Shown here in pieces: positions 1-5,787 of a DNA stretch of 5,787 nt. Position 1 is the first letter of the stretch. Each line of letters begins with the position of its first letter. A program made the translations under genes and the position numbers. Under the pieces are notes generated by a model, which was not told the origin of the DNA, ran no database searches, and saw only the letters and a list, made by a program, of their open reading frames with translations. Source of the DNA: Palsa-1392 sp036493915. Lineage in GTDB: Bacteria; Verrucomicrobiota; Verrucomicrobiia; Chthoniobacterales; UBA10450. The DNA lies in the NCBI GenBank assembly GCA_036493915.1, contig DASXPA010000105.1, forward strand, positions 1 through 5,787. The letters are read 5' to 3'.

Positions 1-1013
1 CTGACCAAGCGGGGCAGCGCACCCGAGGCGGAAAAAACAACCCCGAGGGTTGTGCAATCGGGCTCGGCCAAAAAGCGCAGGCATTGTTGCGCGATTGCTT
101 CTGCTTGCTCGACCGTGTTGGCGCCGACCAGGAAGGATCGCGCGCCCGCGCCAGCTCCCTCACCGCGCATCTCCGCTTCGGTGAAGAGCGCGTCACCCGC
201 AGGAATCGCGGCCGGCGCAACTGGTTTTGCTTCTCCGAAGGTTTCCTCCCAGGTGCCGATCCACGCTTCGTCGAGGTCGCGCGCTTCGTCGCGCGGATCT
301 TCCAACAACACCGTCGCGCCGGTGGAGGAAGCGATCGCCGCATGAAGCAAAGGCCGCAGGGGCCAATGCGCGGCGTTGAAGCCGGTGATGAGGATGTTGG
401 CGAAAAGAGGCGGGCTTTTCCCGGCCTGCTCCAAGGCGCGGCGGTCGGCCGCGTGAATCAATTCAAAACCACAAACCTCCAGCCGGCGGTGGAATTGCCT
501 AACGATCTGCCGCAAGGCCGGCAGATTCAGGGCGGAGAAATCCCAGCCGGCGGCGCCAAGCTGGTCGACCGTGCGCAGCAAATGGTCCGGCGCGCGCCTG
601 ATCGACTTCGCCGCGAGGTAGTCGGCCTCGAGCATGCGCGTGGCCTGCTCGGCCGGATTCTCGGGCAGCTGCATGCACTCTTCGGCGGCGGTTGAGAGGA
701 GCAAGCGGAGATGTTCGCGCAGCGCGAGGTTTGTTTTCGCGCGCGTGGCGAGGAGTTCGCGCAATTGCGCGGGAGTTACAAAACGTGATCCGATAAGCGA
801 ACGGCCCTTCGCGAGCAGCGATCTCTTCAGGAAATACGCCTGACTCCGGAACGGAACGACCACGAGGGTCGGTCGCGGATCTTCCAGGCCGCGGCGTGCG
901 GTTTGTTCGAACCAGGGCAGCAACACGCCTTCGAGTCCGGCGCGCGCGGAGGCGGCGCTATGCAACGAAACAGACCGAGCCGATGGCTCCTTTTCGACGC
1001 GGGCGCGAGACAT
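1..1013 (-). CDS. AddB/RexB-like recombination nuclease (PD-(D/E)XK nuclease family), N-terminal part, runs off the left edge
   Basis: Reading leftward from an ATG at 1013 there are 337 sense codons with no stop, and the frame is still open at position 1. The visible part resembles the N-terminal, inactive-helicase-like half of AddB/RexB proteins, which partner a RecB-like helicase-nuclease in double-strand break repair. Segments that suggest this are LVVVPFRSQAYFLKRSLL (about residues 50-67) followed by RFVTPAQLRELL (77-88), ANILITGFNAAHWPLRPLL (205-223), and LVGANTVEQAEAIAQQCLRFL (295-315) followed by LGVVFSASGALPRLV (323-337). No Walker A motif is visible at the N terminus. The nuclease domain and any Fe-S cysteines would lie beyond the window. 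The frame stays open upstream of 1013 into selB but offers no ATG, GTG or TTG nearby, so ATG 1013 is the likely start; it has no clear Shine-Dalgarno. It follows selB by 37 bp on the same strand, so co-transcription is likely. The reading frame is secure; the family call is from pattern memory only. Confidence 0.65.
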   Translation of the reverse strand, partial: MSRARVEKEPSARSVSLHSAASARAGLEGVLLPWFEQTARRGLEDPRPTLVVVPFRSQAYFLKRSLLAKGRSLIGSRFVTPAQLRELLATRAKTNLALREHLRLLLSTAAEECMQLPENPAEQATRMLEADYLAAKSIRRAPDHLLRTVDQLGAAGWDFSALNLPALRQIVRQFHRRLEVCGFELIHAADRRALEQAGKSPPLFANILITGFNAAHWPLRPLLHAAIASSTGATVLLEDPRDEARDLDEAWIGTWEETFGEAKPVAPAAIPAGDALFTEAEMRGEGAGAGARSFLVGANTVEQAEAIAQQCLRFLAEPDCTTLGVVFSASGALPRLV

Positions 1014-1050
1014 CCGGGCAATGTAGTCGCGCGTGGCCGCGACAACGACT

Positions 1051-2958
1051 TCAATGTGCGAGGATTCGCAAGTCGCCCTTGCGCCGGGTGACGTTTTTGC
1101 GATCGAGGTATTCGAGCAGCGGAATCAGAATTCTGCGCGAGGTTTGAAGTTCCTGCCGGATCTCGCTCGCGCTGGCGCCCCCGGCTTTCTTCCCGAGAAA
1201 GGAAACGATCACGCCCTTCATTTTTTCAAAGGCGGCGGCCGCTAATACAAGGTTTGCGTCGAGTTGGATGACTCTCCCCGAGGCGATCAGAAAACGCATC
1301 GCCTTGTGCGCGTCTTGATTCGGGGTCACGGCTTTCGCCGTTGGTGGATCGAATGGCTTTTCGGAGAGCTGCCGCAGGATTTCTGCGCTCGCGGCGTCGA
1401 GCGAGGCCGGTAGCTCAGCCTGATGACTTCGCCGCGCGATCGTTTCGTCCCTGCGGATGAAATCGCACGCAACGAGATCGGCCACGACGGCGTTTATGAT
1501 CCCGGCCGAATAACCGCGCAGTTTTGAACGAAGGATCGAGAGATTAAGTCCCGACGTTTGAGGACTCTCGGCGTGGCCCTGGTCGATCAATTTGATCGCG
1601 CGATCGCGCAGTGCCCGCCAGGCGGAGACGTCGGCGGCAAGTGAGCCGGCCAGGGTGAGTTTCTGTTCAGCCGCCAGCCGTCGCAGTACTTCTGAAATTT
1701 GTTCGGCTTTGAATGGTGATTTTTGCAGCAGATTCGCGGTGGCGATAAACCGATCGCGTTCCAGCTGCGTGAGAATAGCGGTCTCGATACTTTCCGGACA
1801 CTGGGCGCGAGTTTGAAGAAACCGCAGTTGCTGCTCTTTCCGGTCTCGCCGGCGTGAGGCGTCGGGATCAAGAACGATTCCACCGGCGAGTGTTTGTTTT
1901 TGCGCGGTGTCCCGCACGACGAAGCGATCCTGGTAAAAAGCAAGAATGGGGCGCTCCAAACGCAACTGAGCGAGTCTTGATTCGCCGGCCCCAAGAGCGG
2001 CTTGGTCCAGAAGCCTGACCATGGCGCGAACGCGAGCCGTGCCGTGGTGGACATCCAGAACGGTGTTTGTCTTGATCACAGGAATTCCAGGCGGGCGGCG
2101 GCCGGAAACACGCAGGAGGACGTCAATCGTCTGAACTGGAGAAATGGACGTTCCCACGATCATGTCGCCTCGTTTCGCGGCCCGCGGCGAATTCCCGGAT
2201 TCGATTTCAGGCAAATTGAGCGCGGTCCGGGTGCCGGGATGCGCCACGGGAACGTCGCGACCATGCGATTGAACAGAACGAACGCGCACATCGATTCCAG
2301 CGGGCTGGAGGCAGGCCGTGTCTCGCGCATTTACACTGCCGCCAATCAGTGTTCCGGTCACAATTGTTCCAATCCCGTGCAGGGTGAAGACGCGATCGAT
2401 CGGGAGCCGCGGCTTTCCGTAGTCCGGCGGGAGCGGCGCCGCCGCTACGGTCTCCACGAGCGCAGTTCTTAAATCCGTTAGGCCCGCTCCCGAATTCGCG
2501 GATGTCTGGACAATTGGTGCATTGGCCACGGGCGATTCCGCGAGCTGTTTTCGCACCTGGGACGCGACGGCGGCGCCGTCGCCGATGTCGCACTTCGTGA
2601 TCGCGACGACCAGGCGCGGAACGCCGAGATACGAAAGAATCTGAAAATGTTCTTCAGTTTGCGGCATCCATCCGTCATCGGCGGCGACGATCAGCAGGCC
2701 AAGATTGATCGAGCCCACCCCGGCGATCATGTTCCGAACAAAATCTTCGTGTCCTGGCACATCGATAATGCCGAGAGAAAATTGCCGGCCATCGGCAGCG
2801 GTCAGCGGCAATTCCGCAAACCCGAGATCGATGGTGATCCCGCGCTGTTTCTCTTCGGGCAATCGGTCGGGATCGGTCCCGGTCAGTGCCTTAACCAGAG
2901 CGCTCTTTCCGTGATCGATGTGACCCGCGGTCGCAATGACGTAGTGTCGGACGATCAC
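1051..2958 (-). CDS. selB: Selenocysteine-specific translation elongation factor SelB
   Basis: SelB is the EF-Tu-like cytoplasmic GTPase that binds Sec-tRNA(Sec) and the SECIS hairpin of selenoprotein mRNAs, delivering Sec at UGA. The 635-residue product is of normal length (E. coli SelB is 614). GTPase motifs are in order: G1 GHIDHGKS (12-19), G2 RGITID (39-44), G3 DVPGHE (66-71), G4 TKCD (121-124, a variant of NKxD) and G5-like TSANSGAG (152-159). Beta-barrel domains II and III follow, roughly 185-365, including RVFTLHGIGTIVTGTL (189-204). Winged-helix repeats that bind SECIS RNA make up about 375-635, ending in the typical ASEIRQEL...LIPLLEYLDRKNVTRRKGDLRIL. The start is GTG at 2958, which overlaps the selA stop as GTGA. 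A GAGG lies only one base upstream, too close for normal spacing, so translational coupling to selA is likely. No other usable in-frame start precedes the G1 motif. Confidence 0.97.
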   Translation of the reverse strand: MIVRHYVIATAGHIDHGKSALVKALTGTDPDRLPEEKQRGITIDLGFAELPLTAADGRQFSLGIIDVPGHEDFVRNMIAGVGSINLGLLIVAADDGWMPQTEEHFQILSYLGVPRLVVAITKCDIGDGAAVASQVRKQLAESPVANAPIVQTSANSGAGLTDLRTALVETVAAAPLPPDYGKPRLPIDRVFTLHGIGTIVTGTLIGGSVNARDTACLQPAGIDVRVRSVQSHGRDVPVAHPGTRTALNLPEIESGNSPRAAKRGDMIVGTSISPVQTIDVLLRVSGRRPPGIPVIKTNTVLDVHHGTARVRAMVRLLDQAALGAGESRLAQLRLERPILAFYQDRFVVRDTAQKQTLAGGIVLDPDASRRRDRKEQQLRFLQTRAQCPESIETAILTQLERDRFIATANLLQKSPFKAEQISEVLRRLAAEQKLTLAGSLAADVSAWRALRDRAIKLIDQGHAESPQTSGLNLSILRSKLRGYSAGIINAVVADLVACDFIRRDETIARRSHQAELPASLDAASAEILRQLSEKPFDPPTAKAVTPNQDAHKAMRFLIASGRVIQLDANLVLAAAAFEKMKGVIVSFLGKKAGGASASEIRQELQTSRRILIPLLEYLDRKNVTRRKGDLRILAH

Positions 2959-4331
2959 GCCTCAGAGTCGTTAGGGGCGGCGCAGGCCGCGCGGATTGCG
3001 TCGACCAGGATATCGTCTTGAAAAGGAAAGACCGTGCGCAAATCGAGCTTCACCGCTCCGCCACTGACATACCCGATCACCGGGGTGGTATGGGAGCGCA
3101 GCAGTTCGGCGAATGCTTTGAGAGATCCATTGTCCGGAACGATGTCGACGGTAATCGAAGGAATGTTCGAACGTGGAAGTGAGCCTCCGCCGGTTTTGCC
3201 GGTGCCACGGCCCATGGTGATCCGTGCCGGCAGCCCGCGCAATCGATCGAAGAGAACAGCCGCGCGCGCGCGCAATTCATCCTTGGAAATCTCCAGCAGA
3301 GCGATCGCAGGGATTTGCGAGGTCAGATCGCGCAGATGGAAATCGACCGTGCTTTGCAAGGCCAGCAGCCGAAGTTTGTCGCACCGCAAGGCGCGATAAA
3401 GCGGATGCCGCTTGAGCGCGGCGATTAGCTTCTTGCGGCCGGCGATTATCCCGGCCTGGGTTCCTCCGAAGAGTTTGTCACCACTGAAGCAGACCAGATC
3501 GGCGCCTGCTTTGATCACTTTGTCAGGTGTCGGCTCGGGCTCCGGCGAGTGTGCAGAAAAATCGCCCAAGGCGCCACTGCCGAGATCAGCTACGAGCGGG
3601 ACTCGTTTGCGGCGTGACAATTCGGCCAGACTTTCGATCGGCGGTGAGTCGACGAAGCCTTCCATGAAAAAGTTGCTTCGATGCACGCTCAGGATGAAAC
3701 CGGTCTCGGAGTCGATGGCCTTTTCGTAATCGCGCAGCGAAGTCTGGTTGGTGGCTCCAACCTCGCGCACCTCTGCTCCGGTGGTGGCGAGAATCTCGCC
3801 GATACGAAATCCTCCACCGATCTGCACGAGTTCTCCGCGCGAGATCACAACCGCCTTGCCCGACGGCGCGAAATGGCTAACGAGAAGGACAAGCGCGGCC
3901 GCGCAATTGTTGACCACCATGGCCGATTCGGCGCCGCAAAGAAGGGCCAGATGATGTTCGAGGTAGTCGGCGCGGCCGCCGCGCCGGCCTTCGCACAGAT
4001 CGAACTCGACATTTCCGTAGGTGGAGGCGGCGAAGGCGATCTCCTGCGCAATGTCAGGATGCAGGGGGGCACGGCCAAAGTTGGTGTGCAGAACAATGCC
4101 GGTCGCGTTGACGACAATTTGCAGCCGCTTCCGGCGGTGCCGCTCCAGCTCCGCTTCAAGCGAATGCACGAGCTCCTCAAGCGGAACGTTCATTCCGCTT
4201 TTCCGCAGGACGGCCAGGCGGCGCCGGATTGCATCGACAATGATGGGGCGGGGAAGATCAATCGGCGCGAGCGCGCCGAGGACTTTGGAAACTGCCGGAA
4301 GCGATCGACGTTCGTTCAAGCCTTCATGCAT
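2955..4331 (-). CDS. selA: L-seryl-tRNA(Sec) selenium transferase (selenocysteine synthase) SelA
   Basis: SelA is a PLP enzyme, usually a homodecamer, that converts Ser-tRNA(Sec) to Sec-tRNA(Sec) with selenophosphate from SelD. The 458-residue product is full length (E. coli 463). An N-terminal helical tRNA-binding region (1-70) is followed by the fold-type I core. It shows VNATGIVLHTNFGRAPL (74-90), GRRGGRADYLEHHLALLCGAE (115-135), VVNNCAAAL (139-147), SRGELVQIGGGFRI (164-177) and VADLGSGAL (247-255). The PLP lysine lies in FSGDKLFGGTQAGII (282-296) as K286, and HPLYRALRCDKL is at 309-320. R87, R120 and R313 line up with the substrate-binding arginines I recall from the Aquifex SelA structure (86, 119, 312; K285 there), a constant offset of one. 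The C-terminal small domain ends with TPVIGYVSGGAVKLDLRTV. ATG 4331 lies inside the end of selD (16-bp overlap) with no strong Shine-Dalgarno, consistent with coupled translation. Confidence 0.98.
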   Translation of the reverse strand: MHEGLNERRSLPAVSKVLGALAPIDLPRPIIVDAIRRRLAVLRKSGMNVPLEELVHSLEAELERHRRKRLQIVVNATGIVLHTNFGRAPLHPDIAQEIAFAASTYGNVEFDLCEGRRGGRADYLEHHLALLCGAESAMVVNNCAAALVLLVSHFAPSGKAVVISRGELVQIGGGFRIGEILATTGAEVREVGATNQTSLRDYEKAIDSETGFILSVHRSNFFMEGFVDSPPIESLAELSRRKRVPLVADLGSGALGDFSAHSPEPEPTPDKVIKAGADLVCFSGDKLFGGTQAGIIAGRKKLIAALKRHPLYRALRCDKLRLLALQSTVDFHLRDLTSQIPAIALLEISKDELRARAAVLFDRLRGLPARITMGRGTGKTGGGSLPRSNIPSITVDIVPDNGSLKAFAELLRSHTTPVIGYVSGGAVKLDLRTVFPFQDDILVDAIRAACAAPNDSEA

Positions 4332-5368
4332 ATGAAACGATCTCGTGGCCGCGTCATGCGTCCGATCACCTGCCCGCAGATCGAACGATCGGCCTTTAGG
4401 GTTTCGAGCACGCGCGCGAAATTTTTTTCAGCGACCGAAAGCAACAGGCCGCCACTCGTCTGGGCATCGCACAACAGGACCCGCAGGGTTGGTTTTGTCA
4501 GGCCCCAGTCAACCGTAACGCCAGTGAGCTTGAGGTTGTCTTTCGTTCCGCCAGGAATGCAGCCGCCCTCGATCAGACGGAAAATCTCATCGCCGATCGC
4601 GGGAACGGCGGCGGGGTCAATCAGGGCAGAAACCGTACTGGCCCGACACATGGAAGCAAGATGTCCCATGAGTCCGAAACCGGTGACGTCGGTCGCGGCG
4701 TTCACCAGCCCAGCCTCCGCTAAAGCTGCGCCGGCGGAATTTAGCTTCGTCATCAGGGCGATCGCCTTGCGCGCCAGTGAGGCCGGGCAGACGCCTCGCT
4801 TGATCGCTGTGGTCACGATCCCCGTTCCAAGAGGCTTCGTCAGGATTAGAATATCGTTAGGCCGAGCCCTGGCATTAGTTATGAGATGGGACCGCTTTAC
4901 CATGCCGGTAACCGCAAGCCCGTAAATTGGCTCCGGATTGCGGATCGTATGTCCCCCAATGACAGCGCATCCGGTTTCGGCGGCTTTCTTCGCGCCGCCG
5001 CGCAGGATCGCGCTCACCACTGAAGGCGGAACGCGGTCAGCGGGAAACCCAACAATGTTCAGGGCGGTTAACGGGCGCCCGCCCATGGCAAAGACATCGG
5101 AGATCGCGTTTGTGGCCGCGATCTGGCCATAGGCGTAAGGGTCGTCCACGATCGGCATGAAAAAATCGACCGTTTGGACTAAGGCGTTTTCGCGATCGAT
5201 TTGAAAAACCCCGGCGTCGTCGCCCGTTTCGGAATCGACCAGCACGCGTTTGTCTTTCGTTCTCGAAAAATTCGGCAGGATCTTGCGCAGCGCCGCTTGA
5301 TTGAGTTTCGAAGCGCAACCTGCGCAGGACGCGAGTGAAGTGAGTTTAATTTTAGGCCCGGCGCTCAT
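4316..5368 (-). CDS. selD: Selenide, water dikinase (selenophosphate synthetase) SelD, cysteine form
   Basis: SelD makes selenophosphate from selenide, ATP and water, releasing AMP and phosphate. It supplies SelA and, where present, tRNA 2-selenouridine synthesis. The 350-residue product is full length (E. coli 347) and matches the AIRS/PurM-like fold. The N-terminal catalytic loop reads SCAGCASKL (14-22), with C18 and K21 in the places of E. coli Cys17 and Lys20. The second E. coli cysteine (Cys19) is Ser20 here, and there is an extra C15. Metal and ATP ligand motifs are GDDAGV (49-54), TVDFFMPIVDDP (66-77), AATNAISDVFAMGG (84-97), VIGGHTI (136-142), ATDVTGFGLMGHL (225-237) and LLCDAQTSGGLL (298-309); D51, D68, D91 and D227 fall at E. 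coli numbering. The codon at the active site is Cys, not UGA, so this SelD does not itself need Sec. ATG 5368 follows a GAGGG about 13 nt upstream, which is distant and belongs to the adjoining repeat. It is the first protein gene of the operon. Confidence 0.98.
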   Translation of the reverse strand: MSAGPKIKLTSLASCAGCASKLNQAALRKILPNFSRTKDKRVLVDSETGDDAGVFQIDRENALVQTVDFFMPIVDDPYAYGQIAATNAISDVFAMGGRPLTALNIVGFPADRVPPSVVSAILRGGAKKAAETGCAVIGGHTIRNPEPIYGLAVTGMVKRSHLITNARARPNDILILTKPLGTGIVTTAIKRGVCPASLARKAIALMTKLNSAGAALAEAGLVNAATDVTGFGLMGHLASMCRASTVSALIDPAAVPAIGDEIFRLIEGGCIPGGTKDNLKLTGVTVDWGLTKPTLRVLLCDAQTSGGLLLSVAEKNFARVLETLKADRSICGQVIGRMTRPRDRFICMKA

Positions 5369-5393
5369 GTCATTCAGACATCCCTCACCCTAG

Positions 5394-5421
5394 CCCTCTC
5401 CCTTCTGAAGAAGGGCGAGGG
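5394..5421. repeat. Hairpin at the left end of the composite repeat
   Basis: CCCTCTCCCTTC (5394-5405) pairs with GAAGGGCGAGGG (5410-5421), 11 of 12 positions, around a TGAA loop (5406-5409). No U-run follows on the minus strand, so it is not an obvious intrinsic terminator. In a selD transcript it would sit about 25 nt upstream of the start codon. Confidence 0.7.
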
Positions 5422-5506
5422 AAAAGAACTTCGCATTGAGCGAGTGCTCGGTGCGCGCGTCGAGGGCGGAGCTCCTGCGACGCCGGTCCGAGGCGGTCTC
5501 GCAGGA
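5403..5506. repeat. Direct repeat, copy 1 (104 nt, with internal hairpin)
   Basis: Begins TTCTGAAGAAGGGCGAGGGA and ends GGCGGTCTCGCAGGA; the same segment recurs at 5515-5608. Inside is an inverted repeat: TCCTGCGA (5473-5480) pairs with TCGCAGGA (5499-5506), and CGCC (5481-5484) pairs with GGCG (5492-5495). This leaves a 7-nt loop and a 3-nt bulge (5496-5498). Eight nucleotides separate this copy from the next. Confidence 0.85.
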
Positions 5507-5514
5507 AGCGATCT

Positions 5515-5608
5515 TTCTGAAGAAGGGCGAGGGAAGAGAACTTCGCACCGAACGAGTGCTTGGTGCGCGCGTGGAGGTGCGACGCCGGTCCGAGGCGGTC
5601 TCGCAGGA
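5515..5608. repeat. Direct repeat, copy 2 (94 nt, 10-nt deletion)
   Basis: It has the same start and end as the copy at 5403-5506 but lacks a 10-nt block (GCGGAGCTCC in copy 1) and has a handful of substitutions. The deletion removes the outer left strand of the internal hairpin, leaving TGCGA (5578-5582) paired with TCGCA (5601-5605) plus the inner CGCC/GGCG pairs. Confidence 0.85.
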
Positions 5609-5655
5609 GCTCGACCCTCCATTCAAAAATGTTGAGGGCGGCGATGCTTCTTCTT

Positions 5656-5680
5656 CCTCGCCCCGCGACGCGGGGAGAGG
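5656..5680. repeat. Hairpin at the right end of the composite repeat
   Basis: CCTCGCCCCGC (5656-5666) pairs with GCGGGGAGAGG (5670-5680), 10 of 11 positions with a G-A mismatch, around a 3-nt GAC loop. It mirrors the hairpin at the other end of the element. On the minus strand it is followed by an A/G-rich tract, not a U-run, so a terminator call is not supported. Confidence 0.65.
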
Positions 5681-5702
5681 ATTGAGGTGAGGGGCCCAAT
5701 TT

Positions 5703-5735
5703 GAAATCGAGAATCGGAAATCGAGAATCGGAAAT
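5703..5735. repeat. 14-nt tandem repeat, 2.4 copies
   Basis: The unit GAAATCGAGAATCG occurs at 5703-5716 and 5717-5730, identical in both, with a partial GAAAT at 5731-5735. It ends 4 bp before the CCA end of the tRNA. It is AT-richer than its surroundings. No promoter consensus could be placed in it with confidence. Confidence 0.85.
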
Positions 5736-5739
5736 AAGG

Positions 5740-5787
5740 TGGCGGAGAGGACAGGAATCGAACCTATCTCGGCCCGGACGAAGCCGG
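5740..5787 (-). tRNA. selC: tRNA with long variable arm, probably tRNA-Sec (selC); 3' half only, cut by the right edge
   Basis: On the minus strand the sequence gives the 3' end of a tRNA. An encoded CCA (complement of 5740-5742) is preceded by discriminator G (5743) and an acceptor 3' strand CCTCTCC (5744-5750). The T arm is ATAGG-TTCGATT-CCTGT (5751-5767), with one T-G wobble in a 5-bp stem. Upstream of the T arm is a GC-rich stretch (5768-5787), CCGG-CTTCGT-CCGG followed by GCCGAG. It forms a hairpin and needs further pairing partners beyond the edge, so the variable arm is long (possibly 10 bp). That limits it to Sec, Ser, Leu or Tyr. G73, the unusually long variable stem and the position just ahead of selDAB favour Sec. 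Counted from the T loop to the discriminator there are 12 nt, against 13 in E. coli selC. The anticodon lies outside the window, so tRNA-Ser is not excluded. Confidence 0.72.

Larger units (their letters stand above)
5382..5693. repeat. MITE-like composite repeat with imperfect terminal inverted repeats, between tRNA and selD
   Basis: This fills most of the 371-bp gap between the tRNA and selD. The left end (5382-5402) and right end (5673-5693) are inverted copies matching at 17 of 21 positions. Each end folds into a hairpin, at 5394-5421 and 5656-5680. Between them lie two direct repeats of about 100 nt and a unique tail (about 5609-5655). Short open frames read through it on both strands, but they repeat the same peptide segments and resemble no known protein, so I treat it as non-coding. 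It looks like a dispersed, non-autonomous genomic repeat. The left end stops 13 bp before the selD start codon, so any selC-to-selD readthrough transcript would carry these structures in the selD leader. Confidence 0.7.

Noticed and set aside
84..695. 203-codon open frame on the plus strand in the left kilobase
   Set aside because: It lies antisense to the longer, open-ended AddB-like frame (1-1013, minus). Its peptide is Arg/Gly-rich and has no recognisable motif, as expected for a mirror frame of a GC-rich gene.
1014..1050. Terminator or promoter between selB and the AddB-like gene
   Set aside because: The 37-bp gap contains no hairpin with a U-run and no recognisable -10/-35 pair.
3681..4925. 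414-codon open frame on the plus strand across the selA-selD junction
   Set aside because: It is fully antisense to two genes with intact, unmistakable SelA and SelD motifs, and its own product is Arg/Pro/Ala-rich without family features.
5394..5421. Intrinsic terminator between tRNA and selD
   Set aside because: The hairpin is stable but lacks a U-run on either strand; it belongs to the terminal inverted repeat.
5374..5699. Several 60-100-codon frames on both strands in the selC-selD spacer
   Set aside because: They are created by the direct repeats, repeat the same peptide segments, occur in overlapping frames, and resemble no known small protein.
5369..5739. CRISPR array, because of repeated blocks
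   Set aside because: There are only two long direct repeats separated by 8 nt, without regular spacers.
1..5787. Selenoprotein gene with in-frame UGA and SECIS hairpin
   Set aside because: All recognised frames end normally. SelD carries Cys at the active site, and no UGA followed by conserved coding sequence was found.

Overview
This window carries a bacterial selenocysteine (Sec) biosynthesis and decoding cassette, all on the minus strand and read from right to left. The order is the 3' part of a long-variable-arm tRNA (best read as tRNA-Sec, selC, cut by the window edge at 5787), a 371-bp repeat-filled spacer, selD (selenophosphate synthetase), selA (selenocysteine synthase), selB (Sec-specific elongation factor), and the start of a large gene that runs off the left edge. 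That last gene resembles AddB/RexB-type recombination nucleases. It spans 1-1013, is open to the edge with no stop codon, and accounts for the left kilobase.

The Sec genes form a tight operon. selD and selA overlap by 16 bp, selA and selB overlap by 4 bp (GTGA, so selB starts with GTG), and the AddB-like gene starts 37 bp after the selB stop. The pathway is complete in outline. SelD makes selenophosphate from selenide and ATP. SelA converts Ser-tRNA(Sec) to Sec-tRNA(Sec) using selenophosphate and PLP. SelB-GTP delivers Sec-tRNA to UGA codons followed by a SECIS hairpin. The tRNA upstream would supply the adaptor. No selenoprotein gene or SECIS element was recognised here, and this SelD has cysteine, not Sec, at its active site.

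The 5369-5739 spacer contains no credible gene. It holds a MITE-like composite repeat (5382-5693) with imperfect 21-nt terminal inverted repeats, each next to a hairpin, around two direct repeats of about 100 nt. It also holds a short 14-nt tandem repeat (5703-5735) just 3' of the tRNA.

The organism is a high-GC bacterium. The combination of SelD, SelA and SelB sequence style, the CCCTCACCCTAGCCCTCTCCC-type dispersed repeat and the GAAATCGAGAATCG-type tandem repeat suggests a soil Verrucomicrobiota or Acidobacteriota lineage. That is an impression from pattern memory, not a demonstrated assignment.
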